DNA of 64,000 nt from positions 41,100,546 through 41,164,545 of the forward strand of contig NC_044559.1 of NCBI RefSeq assembly GCF_007565055.1. The letters run 5' to 3'. Position 1 is the stretch's first letter. Each line of letters starts with the position of its first letter. The position numbers and the translations under genes were made by a program. This DNA comes from Rhinopithecus roxellana. Its lineage: Eukaryota > Chordata > Mammalia > Primates > Cercopithecidae. Below, piece after piece: positions 11,496-22,199 of this stretch. Under the pieces are notes generated by a model. The model ran no database searches, was not told the origin of the DNA, and saw only the letters and a program-made list of their open reading frames with translations.

Positions 11496-12434
11496 GTGAG
11501 GTCTCAGTAGATTCTTTCTTGGCTGACTGGTTTGAATGCATATTCATGAGGCTGATTCCTTTACCTTCGCTGTCCACGTGCAAGGCGTGCATATTGAAAG
11601 TGAATATATGTTGTGGAGAAGATTCTTGGCTGCCCAAGCTGTTAAAGGATTCTGTCTGTGTGGTTCATTAGGATTCTAACTGCAGTAGGGCTTGCCTTGA
11701 AATAGAATCTTTAAGCACGAGGCCATCTAATGGTATCTGCTTGAAGATTACTCTGTATAAGAAACACTTTTTCATCTTCTAACTTTCCATTTAATATCAG
11801 CATGTTAGCAATTAAAAATAGTTTTAAAGCACCTTAATGATAACTAATTTTAATTCCTTGGAATAGATTTTTATCATATTTGATGCGTAATTTCAATTTT
11901 ATTGCTGAGATAAAAGGTCAACTCTGATAGGTAACTGAAATAGAACATTTCAGTTCACAGGAACTTTACTTTTAAGTTGTTATTATCTTGGTGTAATTAA
12001 TAAAACATTTCTTACAGCAGAATTGCACCACAGAGTGAATCCATGAACTTCCTGATTGTCAAACCAAATCAAGCTACTTCAATCCTTGAAGAATAAAACT
12101 GTTCAAACTGCAGTGGCTTATAAATTCCTAGCTTTGGATGAAGGAATCTGCAATATCTTCAGAAGAAGGAATAAACATTTCCTGCCACCTAAAACCATAT
12201 TCCCCTCTCTCCATCTCTAAGAAATCTGGCCACAGATGATGACAGTGTGAAATGACACAGTTGCTCCTATGCTTGCTCCTGTGCTTGTAAAGAGTACTAG
12301 CACTCTTTACGTTCTTCTTCTAGTAAGAAGGTCCCTCTCCCTTCTCTGGGGCACAGCTCTTTCTTCTCCTCCAGCCATGTATTAGGGACTGCCATTCATA
12401 GTATCCCTGCCTCCCTTCCCACTGCAGTAGGCAC
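11496..12434. other. No assignable feature
   Basis: AT-rich, no open frame of note. A small perfect 9-bp inverted repeat (GTAAAGAGT / ACTCTTTAC) lies at 12287-12310. Confidence 0.5.
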
Positions 12435-12444
12435 CTGACCAACC

Positions 12445-12938
12445 TGCAATCCAGAGAAACAGAAGCACTAGGAGATATATATGTACTATTGGAAGTTGGT
12501 TCACATGATTATGGAGGCCAAGAAGTCCCATGCTGTACCATTTGCAAGCTGGAGAACCAGGAGATTCCATGGTGTAATTCAGTCTTAGTCCAAAGACCTG
12601 AGAGACAGGAGAGCTAGTGGTGTAAGTCCTGGTCCAAGTCCAAAGGCCCAAGAACTAGGAACACTGATGCCCAAGGGCAGAAGAACTTGGACATCCCAGC
12701 TCAAGCAGAGAGAGGGAAAATTCATCTTCTGACTGCCAGTTTGTTGTATTTGGGCCCTCAGTGAACTGGAGGATGCCATCCACGTTGGTGACGGTGGTCT
12801 TCTTTACTTTGAATCGGTCTACTGATTCAAAGGTCTCTTCTGGAAACACCCTCACAGACACACCTAGAAATAATGCTTTATCAGCTATCTGGGCATCTCT
12901 TAGTCCAGTCAGGTTGATATATAAAATTAACCATCACA
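12445..12938 (+). mobile_element. Interspersed repeat, family unassigned, copy 2
   Basis: Same element as 10320-10812, same orientation, roughly 85-90% alike by eye. The homology continues past the repeat end (AAGGGGTCACCTTATCTAGTGTA), then turns into an inverted copy of the corresponding flank. Confidence 0.75.
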
Positions 12939-12944
12939 AGGGGT

Positions 12945-13041
12945 CACCTTATCTAGTGTAAATGTGCTAGATAAGAAAAGTTTTTGAAAAGAAACAGTTT
13001 AAAATAAAGCCTATGCCATGCACATTTATACTAGATGAGGT
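12945..13041. repeat. Imperfect palindrome with inverted flank segment
   Basis: CACCTTATCTAGTGTAAATG (12945-12964) pairs with CATTTATACTAGATGAGGTG (13022-13041). Inside the left arm, CTTATCTAG and CTAGATAAG form a smaller hairpin. The interval 12982-13041 is the reverse complement of 10808-10870. Confidence 0.8.
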
Positions 13042-13051
13042 GTCCTGCCCT

Positions 13052-13482
13052 CCGTCTTAGTTTCCTACAACTGCTGTAATTGCTGTAATGAAATGCCACA
13101 CACTGGGAGCTTACCACAAAAGAAATGGATTCTCTCACAGTAGTAGCAGGCAGGAGTCTTAAAGCAAGGTGATGGTAGGGTTGGTTGCTTCTGGAGACTC
13201 TGAGGTAGAATCTGTTTCATTTCTGTCTCCCAGCTTCTGAGAGTTGCTGGCAATCCCTAGTGTCTCTTGGTTTGTAAATGCATCACTCCAACCTGTGTCC
13301 AAACTTCTCACTTCTTATAAGGACACCAGTTATTGGACTGGAGCTCACCCTATTACAATATGACCCCATCTGAACTTGATTACATCTGCAAAGACCCTGT
13401 TTCCAAACAAGGTTACATTCACAGACACCAAGAGTTAGGACTTGTATATTTCTTTTGGGAGAACACGGTTCAACTCCCAACA
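13052..13482 (-). mobile_element. MLT1-type MaLR LTR
   Basis: Antisense: TTAGTTTCCTACAACTGCTG at the left through TTATAAGGACACCAGT and AAGACCCTGTTTCCAAACAAG to GGTTCAACTCCCAACAC at the right. Near full length for this LTR. Confidence 0.85.
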
Positions 13483-14350
13483 CTCTCTTCCTCATAGAGA
13501 TTGGTCCAGTAATAATCATGTGACCCAAACTGGGCAGTGAAAGAGTTTCCCACTGGAGCTGGTGGGGGCAAGGCTTGCCTTTCCACCTGAGACTCTGCGT
13601 GACAGCCATGGGCTGCTGGCCATTGTGGTTCCAGCCCCGTGGGGAAATCTGCCTGAGAGAAGGCAGCTGATGCGTAGAGAAAAGCCGAGAAGAGGAGGCA
13701 ACATCCTGATGGGGTGCTTAGATCCTTACATCCAGACACCCCTTTCCTTGGTTTGCCCACACGAGCCATTAAATGTGTGCTTTTCCTTTTTGCCCTCTTA
13801 AACTATTCTGAGATAATGTTTCAGTCACCTGCAACCCAAGGACACTGAATAATACCAATTGAAGACAGCATTTGAAGATATGGGCAAGGACCATGAAGAT
13901 AACATGGAAATGTTATCTTCTAGAAAAGTCAGTGCTTAGCCAAGACCATTCCAACATGCCTGTACTGTACTTGGCAGGTAGTGACGCATGTACAGGGACA
14001 CATCCCGTGTCTTGGGCTATGTGAATGCCCAGCTGGTAATGTGGCTTTTTAGGAGGCTGCGCTGGGTCCTCACAATGGCAGACACAAGCTCTGATCTCGC
14101 TTCATTTATTTGTTTTTTTCCCCTCACAATCTATTCTGATCATCTATCATTTTAATATGAGTTGACAAAAGAGACATTTTCCTGAGTTCCTAAGAACAAA
14201 AGAATAAAGTAGAATAATGTGCTTTTTCTAAGATGACATAAACAATGCTGCAAGAACACATAAGTGTCTTTTTCAGTTGCCCTATTCATGGTAAGCATTC
14301 TAAGATGACATCGCAGTGCCACTGTAAAACTGCCACTCAGTGCCATTCAG
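13483..14350. other. Possible old repeat, otherwise unassigned
   Basis: 13484-13857 ends in CAGTCACCTGCAACCCAAGG followed by ACTGAATAATACC, an ending typical of an old interspersed repeat in sense orientation. I cannot name the family. The rest shows nothing. Confidence 0.4.
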
Positions 14351-15045
14351 CAGGCAGGAGGCTGTCTTCCTGTGGCACCTGCAGGGCAATTTTAGCTGCA
14401 AATAATGAGACCTGGTAAAAGAAGCTTGAATAACAAGGAGCTTCTTATCTTATGTAACAAGAAATGCAGTTGCAGGTCTTCCACGTCATCAATTTCTTGT
14501 TGCTTTCTTGCTTTCAGTTCTGCCATTTTTGGTGTGTGGGAAACATTCCCCCTCATAGTTGCAAAATAGCTTTGGGAGTTCCTGCCACTGAATGTGACAA
14601 CATTTTGCAAAGGGGAGCAGTGTTTTCTCCTTTATGTTTCTTTTTATTGGGAGCAAAAACCTTTCTGTGAATTGTCCCGCCTCTACCCCTGCCAGGCTTT
14701 CCTCCAATCCCAATGGCTCGGATTGAGTCACATGCAAGGTTTGTTCTGATCACATGGGAGGGAATTGGATTCCCACAGTGGCTCGGTACTCAGCATTAAC
14801 CCCTTTGGGCTGGAAACAGCCTGAGAAGCCAAGGACTCTCAACACCTGAGCAAAACTGGGAGCCAGTGAGCAACAAAGGGGGAAGGGCACCGTGTGGGTT
14901 GTGCCACAGCACTTGGGGGGCCTTTGCTGGAAACTGACGTCAGTACCTATCTAGCTGCCCCACAATTCCTTGGGGTCAGTGGTGCATGAGGTATTGGTAA
15001 AACATTAAATATCGTGGAGTATTTCTTAGAAGAAAATGGATAGTG
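14351..15045. other. No firm assignment; DNA-transposon-like traces
   Basis: Contains GGATTGAGTCACATGCAAGG and CACATGGGAGGGAATTGG, which loosely recall an old hAT-type repeat. The evidence is too weak to call an element. Confidence 0.35.
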
Positions 15046-15205
15046 TTAAATAGTTAATATAATTTAATATAACATGTTAAATATATGACATATAATGTAG
15101 GATATCCCATTTTATATTTGATAAGTTAATAGCATATTGAATATTAATATTAAATCTCTTCAATTATATATAATAAATTAATATTGAATATGTTACAAAA
15201 GGCAA
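15046..15205. repeat. AT-rich tract
   Basis: Very AT-rich stretch with repeated AATATTAATATT- and TTAATATTGAATAT-like words. Confidence 0.75.
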
Positions 15206-16045
15206 AAAGTTAATGAACTAACAACCATCAGACTTAAGTAGAAAGAAAGCAGGATAAACCCAAATCAAATGTGAAAGTAATAGGTTAAAGACAGACATTA
15301 ACAAAATATAAAACATTAGAATAACAATAGAAAAACATTTTCTGTCAAGAGGATAAATAAAGCCAGTTTGATTCCTGAAAAAGACTAAAACAAATGTCAA
15401 ACTTTTGGTAAAAATGATCTAGAAAAGAAGAGAGAAACAGACAATATTAGAAATGAAAATATTAGGAATCAGACACTAAAATATAAGCCTCTTTAAGCGT
15501 ACAAACATTAAGTTTAGATAAAATAGACAAACTTGTAAAAAAATATAGCCTACTAAAATTAACTTAAGAAGAAATCAAATATTGAATAGTCTTATAATCT
15601 AAGAAAGTTGAACCATTTGTTAAAAGTTTTTCCACGAAGGATATTCCAGATGGCTTTTACTGGCAATTTCTATCAGACATTCCAGAAATAAATAATCCAA
15701 ATTATATACAAATTATTCCAGCATATTGAAAAAGAAGGAACAATTCTCAAGTCTATAGTTTAAGAGTTGAATAACTTTGATTCCATAACCTGACACGGGC
15801 AGAATGGGAAAGGAAGCTCACTTAGAAACATGATTACAAAAATCCTACCAAAAATATTAGCCAGCCAAATCCTGCCTCCATTAGTTGTGTAAGTCATGAA
15901 CAAGCTGGGTTTGATTTAACATTCTAACATCAATTGAGGTAAAATATGGGTTAAGGGAGAAAAGTCTTGTGATCATCTCGACATGTGCCAAAAAAGCAGT
16001 TGATGAAATTCAACACTTGTTCATGATAGAAACCCTAAGCAAACC
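15206..16045 (+). mobile_element. Ancient L1M/HAL1-like ORF2 fragment
   Basis: Sense orientation. Degraded ORF2 landmarks appear in order: GAAAGTTGAACCATTTGTTA, AATCCTACCAAAAATATTAG, a copy of the L1 TTTGATTTAACATTC segment, CTTGTGATCATCTCGACATG, and AAGCAGTTGATGAAATTCAA. There is no usable reading frame. Confidence 0.75.
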
Positions 16046-16230
16046 AAAGACTGACAGTGTGTTTGGCTGGTCCATTGGCTGAGCGGCATTTTCTCAGACT
16101 GCTCCCGTAATGCTCAATGGATGGCAGATGCCAAACTCCCCTGTTTTTTTTGGCTCCTTTCCCAATTTTAACCATGTGTGGTTGTGTGAACGTTTCTTGT
16201 ATCTCTTTATATATAATTATCTTTTATTTA
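16046..16230. other. No assignable feature
   Basis: Short unique stretch. Its right end (ATCTTTTATTTA, 16219-16230) is the left target-site duplication of the next Alu. Confidence 0.5.
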
Positions 16231-16523
16231 TTTATTTATGAGATGGAGTATTGCTCTTGTCACCCAGGCTGGAGTGCATTGGCGCGATCTTGGCTTACTG
16301 CAAACTCCGCCTCCCGGGTTCAAGCAGTTCTCCTGCCTCAGCTTCCTGAGTAGCCGGGATTACAGGCACCAGCCACCACATCTGGCTAATTTTTATACTT
16401 TTAGTAGAGATGATGTTTCGCCATGTTGGTCAGGCTGGTCTCGAACTCCTTACTTCAGGAGATCCGCCCACCTTGGCTGCCCAAAGTGCTGGGATTACAG
16501 GCATAAGCCACCATGCCTGCCTG
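16231..16523 (-). mobile_element. Alu, antisense
   Basis: Full-length reversed Alu, AluS-like by the state of its CpGs. The flanking ATCTTTTATTTA is repeated at 16524-16535. Confidence 0.93.
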
Positions 16524-16525
16524 AT

Positions 16526-17189
16526 CTTTTATTTTTTAGAATAAAAATAGGCACATATATATGCCATTCTCCTCTTTACTTTGTTTCATTTGACATACTA
16601 TAGACATATTTTCTTTTACATATATGTACCTACTTCTCTTTTTAGTGGTTACATAGAATTTCATTGTATATAAGCCATAATTCGTGAACTATGTTAAGAA
16701 AAAATAATTCAGCCACCCGAAGACTGAGTGTAGCTTTTAATATGTATAGAATAATACTTGAGTTGGGGGAATTAAAACCATACACCATAAAAAACTGGGC
16801 ACTCTGCAGATTTCTGCCTATTACAGAAAAATCTGGGCTCCTTACAGTTGTAAAACTGTGAATTAAGATTTGGGTGACTGTGACCACAGCACTGTTTGGA
16901 GGTCATCTTTCTGTATATAGGTGTAAAAGTGAGAGATGGCAAATCCAGCACTGCTTCTGGCGATGTGATCAGATAGCGAGAACTTTACAAAGTCTGTGAA
17001 CACAAGTGCTTTCATCCTAGAAAAGTCTTGTAAACACTCCCACTACTCCTCACACTCTCAGCGCCCCTGAAATGTGTTAGACTGTTCATTTCCGTCACAC
17101 ACAGAGTCTATGAATTCCAGTTTGGTGAACAGACTGAAAGGCATGAAGGGGTCAGGCAGTCATGTTCTGGAATTGAAAGGCATCTGGGT
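16526..17189. other. Weak L1M-like trace, otherwise unassigned
   Basis: 16600-16690 (GTGGTTACATAGAATTTCATTG) resembles an old antisense L1 3' region. Nothing else is recognised. Confidence 0.4.
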
Positions 17190-17350
17190 GGAGGGGGAGA
17201 GAATCCAGTCCCCACCGCACACCACTGCAGGTTTTGGCAAGTTACTTGGGCTCCCCTGAGCCTCTCTCCCTCATCTTTAAAATGGGCAGGATGCTACACA
17301 CCTTACATGGTGTTCGTGAGACCTAAAGATAAGCCTCCCTGTCCACAGAG
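17190..17350 (+). mobile_element. MIR fragment
   Basis: GGCAAGTTACTTGGGCTCCC, then CTGAGCCTCTCTCCCTCATC and TTTAAAATGGGCAGGATG follow the MIR core order. Confidence 0.8.
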
Positions 17351-18407
17351 GGGTTCGTTTAAGAATGTAGCAAATATTGTTTTTGGAAAACATTATTCCC
17401 GAGAATAGTTTTTACATGGTGTCAGGTGGTGTTTCTGTTTGTGCACAGGCCTCACAGTTAGAGTCATGGTAAGAAAATTATTGAAAAACGTAACATCTGG
17501 GCTAATCAGCTGTCAGCATTCACCTGTCCTTTTCACTGGGCTGTCCCCACCAAGGCACTTCCCCGAGCACTGAGGAACAATGGGGACAGTCACTGGCAAA
17601 TTCCTGGAAGAAACAGAGGGAGGACTTTAACCACCCTTCACCTCAATAACTGACTTAAAAATCCCAATTAGGCATTTCTCTCTGTCCCCAAAGTCCCTTG
17701 CCTTTTGCCCTTCCACTAGGAATCTCTTTGCTTCCCTGTGCAGGGCTCAGCCTAACTTGCTCAGCCAGATGAATCAATGCAGGTAACAGATCCTACTCTC
17801 ACCTAGAAGCAGTTTAGTGACGTACAGTTTTACTGCAACTTAACGTTTGAGGTCTTATCATAGTTGCCCACTCCAAATTCTTAGCAAAATGTCTTTTCGA
17901 TAAGATAAGATGTCATGCCAGTTGCTAAGAGAAGTTTCCTCCCTATATTTTTGTGTCGGCAACAGTGATTGTGGGCACGTGAAGCTGCCAGGAGCCTCTT
18001 CTTTCACTGTTGTAGCCCTAATTGCTGTGGCATCTGTTATCCTGGCCACCTCTGGCTCTCCTTGGTTACACACAGCTGCTCCTGGTTACACGCAGATTCC
18101 TCCTAGATACCTCCAAGCCCCATGCGACTCCCCTCATGCTCCCTAAGCACTTGCCCTGGCTGTAGGGAAGTCAGTGTTGTAGCTTGAGAGCCTATCTGGC
18201 TGGACCATGATTTACCCTCTGTTATAGCCCTGGAGCCAAGCACAGTAGCTACCCAGGGCAGGTACCCCAAAATCTCTGTGGAGTAAATCCATGAATATCC
18301 ACAGACCACCCAGTGTTGTCTATTCTCCACGTAACCTACAATTTCTGGTCGTGGAAGAAATAATGTATCACTTTCCCTAAACTTTCTGGTTGTAGAAGAA
18401 TGTATCA
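17351..18407. other. No assignable feature
   Basis: No coding or repeat signal. A short tandem pair (CCTTGGTTACACACAGCTGC / CCTGGTTACACGCAG) lies near 18060-18095. Confidence 0.5.
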
Positions 18408-18836
18408 GTTTGCTAGAGCTACTGTAACAAACAGCACAAAACAGAAACTTTGATTGTCCCACATTCATGTTGATTAAAAACTGACATAAACAAAACCTGT
18501 ATAAAAAATATCCCAAATCCCCTATCACTTTGAAAGAGTCATCTTGAGAGACATTATGACCTACGACCCCCTCTTCCTCTGCCATAGCCACGTCCTCTTC
18601 CTCTACCTCTGCCTTGGCTTCTTCCTGCAACAGAAATTTATTATTTCCCAGTTTTGGAGAGTAGAAATTGGAGATCAAGGTGTTGGGAGGATTGATTCCT
18701 TCCAAGAGCTGTGAGGGAGAATCTATTCCAGGCCTCTCTCCTGGCTTTTCGTGGTTTGCTGGGCATCTCTGATGTTCCTCGGCATGTAGACACATGACCC
18801 TGGTCTCTGCTTTCATGCTCACATGATACTCTCCCT
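18408..18836 (-). mobile_element. MLT1-type LTR, left part
   Basis: Begins GTATCAGTTTGCTAGAGCTA. It is interrupted by a 173-bp insert at 18456-18628 and continues with CAGAAATTTATTATTTCCCA. The same LTR resumes after the MST element at 19272 and after a partial Alu at 19514, ending near 19575. Confidence 0.8.
18456..18628 (-). pseudogene. Insert of unknown origin with an Arg-Gly-rich reading
   Basis: Splits the MLT1 between ACAGAAACTTTGATT (18441-18455) and AACAGAAATTTATT (18629-18642), which look like a decayed target duplication. On the minus strand 18625-18554 reads 23 codons, almost alternating Arg and Gly with one Tyr, ending RGGRRS and a stop. About 95 nt of AT-rich, 3'UTR-like sequence follows. 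It may be the 3' end of a processed copy of an RG-tail RNA-binding protein. I do not recognise the parent, and no A-tail remains. Confidence 0.4.
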
Positions 18837-19271
18837 GTGTATTTGTCCATTCTTGCATTGCTATAAAGAAATATCTGATACTGAGTAATTTATTAAATAA
18901 AAGAGGTGTAATTGGCTCAGTTCTGTAGGCCATACAGGAAGTATGATGCTGGCGTCTGCTTGGCTTCTGGGGAGTCCTCAGGAAACTTACAATTATGGTG
19001 GGAGGTGAAGGGGAAGCAGGTTCATCTTTCGTGGCTGGAGCAGGAGCAAGAGAGAGAGAGAGTGGGTGGGGGGCCAGGGGCTACATACTTTTAGACAACC
19101 AGATCTGGCGAGAACTCACTATCATGAGAACAGCACCAAGGGGTATGGTGTTAAACCATTCATGAAGAGCCACACCCATGATCCAGTCACCTCTCACCAG
19201 GCCCCACTTCCAACACTGGGGAATATAGTTCGACATGAGATTTGATGGGGACACAGAACCAAACCATATCA
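18837..19271 (-). mobile_element. MST/THE1-class MaLR LTR
   Basis: Antisense, near full length. It runs from GTATTTGTCCATTCTTGCAT through a GAGCAAGAGAGAGAGAG purine patch to GGGGACACAGAACC and CCATATCA. It is closely similar to the LTR at 57018-57441 and is inserted in the MLT1. Confidence 0.87.
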
Positions 19272-19575
19272 CTCTCTGCGTGTGCCTGTGTCTAAATTTT
19301 TCCCTTTGTTGTGGATACCAGTCATATTGGATTGGGGCCCACGCTACTTTAGTATGACCTCATCTAACTGTATATTGAGCTGCCTGTGGTCCCAGCTACT
19401 CAGGAGGCTGAGGCAGGAAGAATCACTTGAGCCCAGGAGCTCAAGGCTGTAGTGAGCTGTGATTGTGCCACTGCACTCCAGCATGGGCAACAGAGCAAGA
19501 CTCCATCTCTAAAATGACCCTATTTTCAAATAAGGTCCCATTCTGAGGCCCCGGGCACTAGGACTTCAACATATT
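19272..19575 (-). mobile_element. MLT1-type LTR, right part, with partial Alu inside
   Basis: 19272-19378 (ACCAGTCATATTGGATTGGG, TATGACCTCATCTAACT) and 19514-19575 (ATGACCCTATTTTCAAATAA) continue the LTR begun at 18408. Confidence 0.8.
19381..19513 (+). mobile_element. Partial Alu
   Basis: Only the right-arm half remains (GTGGTCCCAGCTACTCAGG to GACTCCATCTCTAAA), with almost no A-tail. It is inserted within the MLT1. Confidence 0.87.
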
Positions 19576-19990
19576 TTACCAAACAGTTACTTCCCTTGTT
19601 TTCAATTCTCTGTTGCTGTTTCTCCATTTATGTCAGAAAAGACTGAAACTTTGATAGCTTTCTGTAAAGTATGAACACTGCTGAGGAGTCACATAAGGAG
19701 ATGTCCCTTATATTTACATAGTTTTTGATTTTTGTCTGAAAATGACAATGAGGTTGAGAATCTTGGTGGTCAGATAAACAGCACTCTTCCATCTGGACCC
19801 TGTGTAATTCCTGGGAGTAAATCACTATTTTCTCTTAGGGGTCAGTGACTTGCATCAGGATACCTCGGTTTTAGCTGTGTGTTTTTGTGTAGTGAAATGC
19901 AGTGAGGTCTTGTGATTCCAGGGACACAAGAGAAAAAAAAGAGTTGTTAGAAGAAACCGGATGGGATAGAAATAGCAAACCTTTTTGATC
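19576..19990. other. No assignable feature
   Basis: No repeat or coding signal recognised. Confidence 0.5.
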
Positions 19991-20700
19991 GTGAACCCTG
20001 ACGCTGAACGCTGGACTCATCCAATCCTCCCTGCAACTCTCCACAGCCCCCCAAGAAGCGCAAAAGAGCTGTCTGCACCTCTTGTCACCACCCCATTTGC
20101 AGACCCTGAGTCGCTGCGCATGGAGCAACCCGCAGGTGGCGCAGGAGGGACTGGGATCCCCGTCTGGCCCCAGTGCGCGACTCGCGGCTCTGCCTGGTCC
20201 TCTCCGGAGTCACCAAGGTGCAGAGGGAGAGAATTCGGAAGGTGCAGTGTGACCCTGGCTCCTCTCTCTAGCCCGCCAGCGCCCACAGTGTCTCGAAGAG
20301 TACACAGCCCCCTGGAGGAACACGGCTGCCTTCGCAGAGGGCCCTCGAGGAGCTCGATGCTGGGGCTGCAGCTCTTGTGTGAGGCCGTCGTGGGTTGCAG
20401 TTAATTGTTGCATCTGTATTTCTGGTCGAGAAGTTGTCCTGCTAAGATGCGTGCTCCTGCCGAGAGTGCAGCTCTGGGTGTGACAGTTCAGTGCAGCTGG
20501 GGCGTGGCACCGCCGCACGCTGGCCAGGCACGGTCGCCAGCGAGGCCTATCCCCTTTGGAGCTTCTCTAGCTTCGTGGCTTCCACCGACCAGTGGCTGCT
20601 GGTCTCTGGGCAGTTGTCCATTCATTAACAGCTTCCTCCGGGTCGGGGGCAGAGAAAGTAAAAGAAGCCAAAAAACCCAGTGTTGAATTTGGCAGAGGAG
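19990..20700. promoter_or_regulatory. CpG-rich tract, candidate CpG island
   Basis: By hand count about 34 CpGs fall in 20110-20655, with GC near 60% and an estimated observed/expected CpG near 0.7. That is far above the rest of the window outside young Alus. No Alu or LTR is recognised in it. It could be a promoter or first exon of an unannotated transcript, or an unrecognised CpG-rich repeat. Frames in it on either strand look like chance openings of GC-rich DNA. No splice site or TATA box can be asserted. Confidence 0.5.
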
Positions 20701-21720
20701 ATGCTGGCAGAGGCGAGATTGGAGCAAATGGCTGCGATGCCTCAAGGGAATTTGCATTCGCCCTGGCACCTGTGTGGAAGTCAGCACCCAGAACCCCACC
20801 TGGCAGCATCTGTCACTGCCCAGGAGCATCCAAGACAAGCCCACACTGTGTTCCACTGGGAAGCCAGTATGAAGGCTTGGTCTCCAAATGTCACTGCTAA
20901 GACACATACATTTTGCTTGGAAAGAGAGAGAGGGAGATGGACTGGTTGTGCAGGACGTCTCTGTTCACCCGGAAGTGAGAGAAAACATGTCCCATAGGAT
21001 CCCAAGCCAGGGACACACCAGGGGACTGGGGTGGTTTTCAGGGCCAAGTAAACACAACATTTTCTGACCAATTCCAGGGAGTTCACAAATCGGGTGGTCT
21101 ATCTCTGTTAAGAATTTCTTATGGATCAGAACAAGGATCTCTGAAGGATGTGCTCACAGAGTAGGCTGCTGGTTGGTGATTCGCTGGGGGTGGAGGTTGG
21201 TGGGGGAAGAAGTAGAAAGGGGACAGGCTGGATGGGGTATGAGAAAAGCCGAATCTGGCCAGCTTCACTGTCTTGCCCAGGGCTGATCTCGACATTTTAC
21301 CTTAGGGCTGACTCAGTGCTGCCGTTAACAGCTCAGAGGTAACTGCCCTGCTCCTGGAGGAATGGGAAGAATGCTGGCCTGTGAGTGACCAAATACTGTA
21401 TAGACATACACGCATCTCTGTTTTCTTCTCAGTAAAACTGGGATGCCACCTTCCCAGAATGACCTCTGGTTGGGAGGCTGGGTTCTGCGGCTGCAGCACT
21501 GCCTCACTTTCCATCCAGCTCTGCTGCTTTCTTTCGATGTAAACACGAACATCTGTAAGCCTGGACATCCTCCTGATAAACAACAGAAATACATTGGAGA
21601 GAAATACAACAGGGGTGGGAGTGAGGAGAAACCTTTAAGGGACTTTCCTGCTGAAGAGACCTTTTAAGGGACTTTCCTGCTGAAGATCAGAACCTGCATT
21701 CTCCATGCTGTGAGGTGATT
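20701..21720. other. Unassigned stretch with small repeats
   Basis: No gene recognised. 21046-21146 is homologous to 24235-24565. 21632-21689 holds a tandem pair of about 28 bp (TTAAGGGACTTTCCTGCTGA twice). Confidence 0.5.
21632..21689. repeat. Two-copy tandem repeat, about 28 bp
   Basis: TTAAGGGACTTTCCTGCTGA plus AGA occurs twice in succession with one inserted T. Confidence 0.9.
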
Positions 21721-21724
21721 TTAT

Positions 21725-22018
21725 TTTTATTTTTTTGAGATGGAATCTCGCTCTGTCGCCCAGGCTGGAGTGCAGTGGCGCGATCTCGGCTCACTGCAAG
21801 CTCCGCCTCCCAGGTTCACACCATTCTCCTGCCTCAGCATCCCGAGTAGCTGGGACTTCAGGTGCCCGCCACCACGGCCGGCTAATTTTTTTGTATTTTT
21901 AGTAGAGACAGGCTTTCACCATTTTAGCCAGGATGGGCTCGATCTCCTGACCTCGTGATCCGCCCGTCTCGGTCTCCCAAAGTACTGGGATTACAGGAGT
22001 GAGCCGCCACGCCCGGCC
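21725..22018 (-). mobile_element. Alu, antisense, AluY-like
   Basis: Full-length reversed Alu with fairly preserved CpGs. The flanks GAGGTGATTTT (21711 onward) and GAGGTGATTTT (22021 onward) are a target-site duplication. Confidence 0.94.
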
Positions 22019-22021
22019 TAG

Positions 22022-22183
22022 AGGTGATTTTTTTTTTAAACAAAGTGCCTGTGTGGATCTGACATCTGCTTTCTGAGTTTGTGTGGATGAGACAAACTCT
22101 AGCATGTGTCAGAGAAGATTCTAGAGAATAGAACTGGTCCCACCTGGGATCATGCAAGACAAATCAATAGCAGCTGTTAAGAA
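22022..22183. other. No assignable feature
   Basis: Short unique stretch between the Alu and the L1. Confidence 0.5.
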
Positions 22184-22199
22184 AATTGTATATAGGACT

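Noticed and set aside
12287..12310. Hairpin as a terminator
   Set aside because: A 9-bp inverted repeat without a T-run function in this context. Terminators of that type do not apply to this genome.
18103..18933. 276-codon open frame on the minus strand
   Set aside because: It crosses the MST edge, MLT1 pieces, the RG insert and unique DNA. Its acidic stretch is only the alternative frame of the RG-coding purine run. No domain is recognisable.
19985..20997. Several overlapping frames of 80-140 codons as exons
   Set aside because: GC-rich DNA keeps all frames open. No frame is preferred, no splice signals can be asserted and no protein is recognised.
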